The notes under the pieces: model-generated
The model's database searches: none
Seen by the model: the letters and a program-made list of their open reading frames with translations, nothing else
What the model was told of the DNA's origin: nothing
Source of the DNA: an uncultured Collinsella sp.
GTDB taxonomy: Bacteria; Actinomycetota; Coriobacteriia; Coriobacteriales; Coriobacteriaceae
Length of the DNA stretch: 6,085 nucleotides
Reading direction: 5' to 3'
NCBI GenBank assembly: GCA_902495985.1
Contig: CABUZF010000078.1
Location: 1-6,085, forward strand
Translations under genes and position numbers: made by a program
Shown: positions 5,144 through 6,085 of the stretch, in pieces
Numbering within the stretch: position 1 is the stretch's first letter
How the letters are laid out: the number at the start of each line of letters is the position of its first letter

Positions 5144-6070
5144 ATGGAAGCACAGGAAAACTCCCAGACTGAGCAGAATGCTCAGGCACCCAAGAAGCGC
5201 GAGCTGGCTCTCGTATCGCGCAGTACCTATATCAAGGAGAAGGCGCTGCAGTGGATCTTCTTTGCCTGCGCGTTCTTGGCGGTCGTTACCGTCATCCTAA
5301 TTTTTGTCTTTACCACGTACTCGGCGCTGCCCGTCTTTACTGACATCGGTCTGGCGGACTTCTTTAGCTTTACGTGGGCGCCCTCTGAGGGCCACTACGG
5401 CATCATGTCGCTGCTTGCCGGCTCAGGTCTGGTGACCGTCGGTGCGCTCGCCATGGGCGTGCCGCTAGGTGTGGGTACGGCCGTATACCTGGTCGAAATC
5501 GCCGGCAAGCGCGTGCGCAAGCTCATCAGCCCTGCCGTCGACCTGCTGGCGGGCATTCCCTCCATCATCTACGGCTTCTTTGGCATGGTCATCATCCGTC
5601 CGTTTATCGCGCAGCTGACCGGCGGCCTTGGCTTTGGCGCACTGACAGCGTGGTTCGTGCTCGCCATCATGATCGTCCCCACCATCACCACGCTCACCAT
5701 CGATGCCCTCAATTCCATTCCCATGGGTATTCGCGAAGCTTCCTATGCCATGGGCGCCACCAAGTGGCAGACCATCTACAAGGTCGTGCTGCCGGCCGCC
5801 AAGCTGGGCATTGTGGACGCCATCGTTTTGGGCATGGGGCGCGCCATCGGCGAGACCATGGCCGTGCTCATGGTCGTGGGCAATGCTCCGGTCATTCCCG
5901 ATAGCATCGCGAGCCCCATCTCGACGCTCACGAGCCAGATTGCGCTCGACATGAGCTACTCCTCGGGCTTGCACCGTTCGGCGCTCTTTGGCATGGGTGT
6001 GGTCCTGTTTATCATCTCCGCCGCGCTGGTGGGCATTGTCCGTCTGATTTCCAAGAAGAAGAGGGGGTAG
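5144..6070 (+). CDS. pstC: Phosphate ABC transporter permease PstC
   Basis: PstC pairs with PstA to form the membrane channel of the phosphate importer. The 308-residue protein has a polar cytoplasmic N-terminus (1-35, rich in Q, E and K) and then about six hydrophobic segments, near 37-59, 89-117, 131-153, 166-188, 222-246 and 281-302. The permease signature that docks on the ATPase is at 197-220, beginning REASYAMGATKWQ and ending VVLPAAK. The segment GRAIGETMAVLMVVGN (232-247) is typical of the PstC/PstA family. Assignment to PstC rather than PstA follows from its place directly after pstS and from the short loop after the first helix (SALPVFTDIGLADFF). It starts one base after the pstS stop and ends three bases before the next start, so the genes are certainly co-transcribed. 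Length is normal for the family. Confidence 0.95.
   Translation: MEAQENSQTEQNAQAPKKRELALVSRSTYIKEKALQWIFFACAFLAVVTVILIFVFTTYSALPVFTDIGLADFFSFTWAPSEGHYGIMSLLAGSGLVTVGALAMGVPLGVGTAVYLVEIAGKRVRKLISPAVDLLAGIPSIIYGFFGMVIIRPFIAQLTGGLGFGALTAWFVLAIMIVPTITTLTIDALNSIPMGIREASYAMGATKWQTIYKVVLPAAKLGIVDAIVLGMGRAIGETMAVLMVVGNAPVIPDSIASPISTLTSQIALDMSYSSGLHRSALFGMGVVLFIISAALVGIVRLISKKKRG
6062..6067 (+). promoter_or_regulatory. Ribosome binding site of the gene after pstC
   Basis: AGGGGG at the very end of pstC, 6 bases before the ATG at 6074. It supports reading that ATG as a true start. Confidence 0.6.
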
Positions 6071-6073
6071 GCT

Positions 6074-6085
6074 ATGTCCGATTCC
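6074..6085 (+). CDS. pstA: Start of the next gene, probably phosphate permease PstA (3' end missing)
   Basis: Only four codons are visible (MSDS), three bases after the pstC stop and behind an AGGGGG ribosome site. Nothing in four residues identifies the product. The call rests on the almost universal pstS-pstC-pstA-pstB order. Confidence 0.55.

Noticed and set aside
4086..5145. Open frames on the minus strand opposite pgeF, pstS and pstC
   Set aside because: They mirror well-supported genes, show no domains or ribosome sites, and are typical of GC-rich DNA.

Overview
The window looks like chromosomal DNA from a GC-rich actinobacterium. The protein sequences, above all FtsZ, together with a division cluster lying beside a pst operon suggest the class Coriobacteriia, possibly a Collinsella-like gut anaerobe. 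This placement comes from recognising the sequences by eye; no database search was possible. All genes are on the + strand and very tightly packed.

Region 1 (1-1944) is the end of a division and cell-wall (dcw) cluster. It holds murB without its 5' end, then ftsQ, whose start codon lies 44 bases inside murB. FtsQ has an unusually long, very basic, proline-rich cytoplasmic tail in front of its membrane helix.

Region 2 (1945-2143) is an AT-rich leader of about 200 bases holding short palindromes. It probably carries ftsZ-specific promoter or control signals, but I could not fix a clean promoter. Region 3 (2144-3298) is a complete ftsZ whose codon use looks strongly biased. It ends at a clear rho-independent terminator (3324-3357).

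Region 4 (3358-3508) is a second intergenic stretch. It contains an exact 7-base direct repeat with an 11-base period (CTTTACG-N4-CTTTACG), the layout of a PhoP/PhoB box, followed by a TATAAA hexamer framed by an inverted repeat. Region 5 (3509-6085) appears to be one transcription unit: pgeF (YfiH/YlmD family, peptidoglycan editing), pstS (phosphate-binding lipoprotein), pstC (permease) and the first four codons of the next gene, most likely pstA. The junctions are an ATGA overlap, a one-base gap and a three-base gap.

Together the genes cover peptidoglycan precursor synthesis (MurB), divisome assembly (FtsQ, FtsZ), precursor quality control (PgeF) and high-affinity phosphate uptake (PstSCA). 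The point most worth following up is that a cell-wall editing gene seems to lead a phosphate-uptake operon behind a Pho-box-like repeat, so that PgeF may be made under phosphate starvation. I found no mobile element, CRISPR array, RNA gene or wholly unknown gene. The window is otherwise orthodox, and I do not claim a new system.
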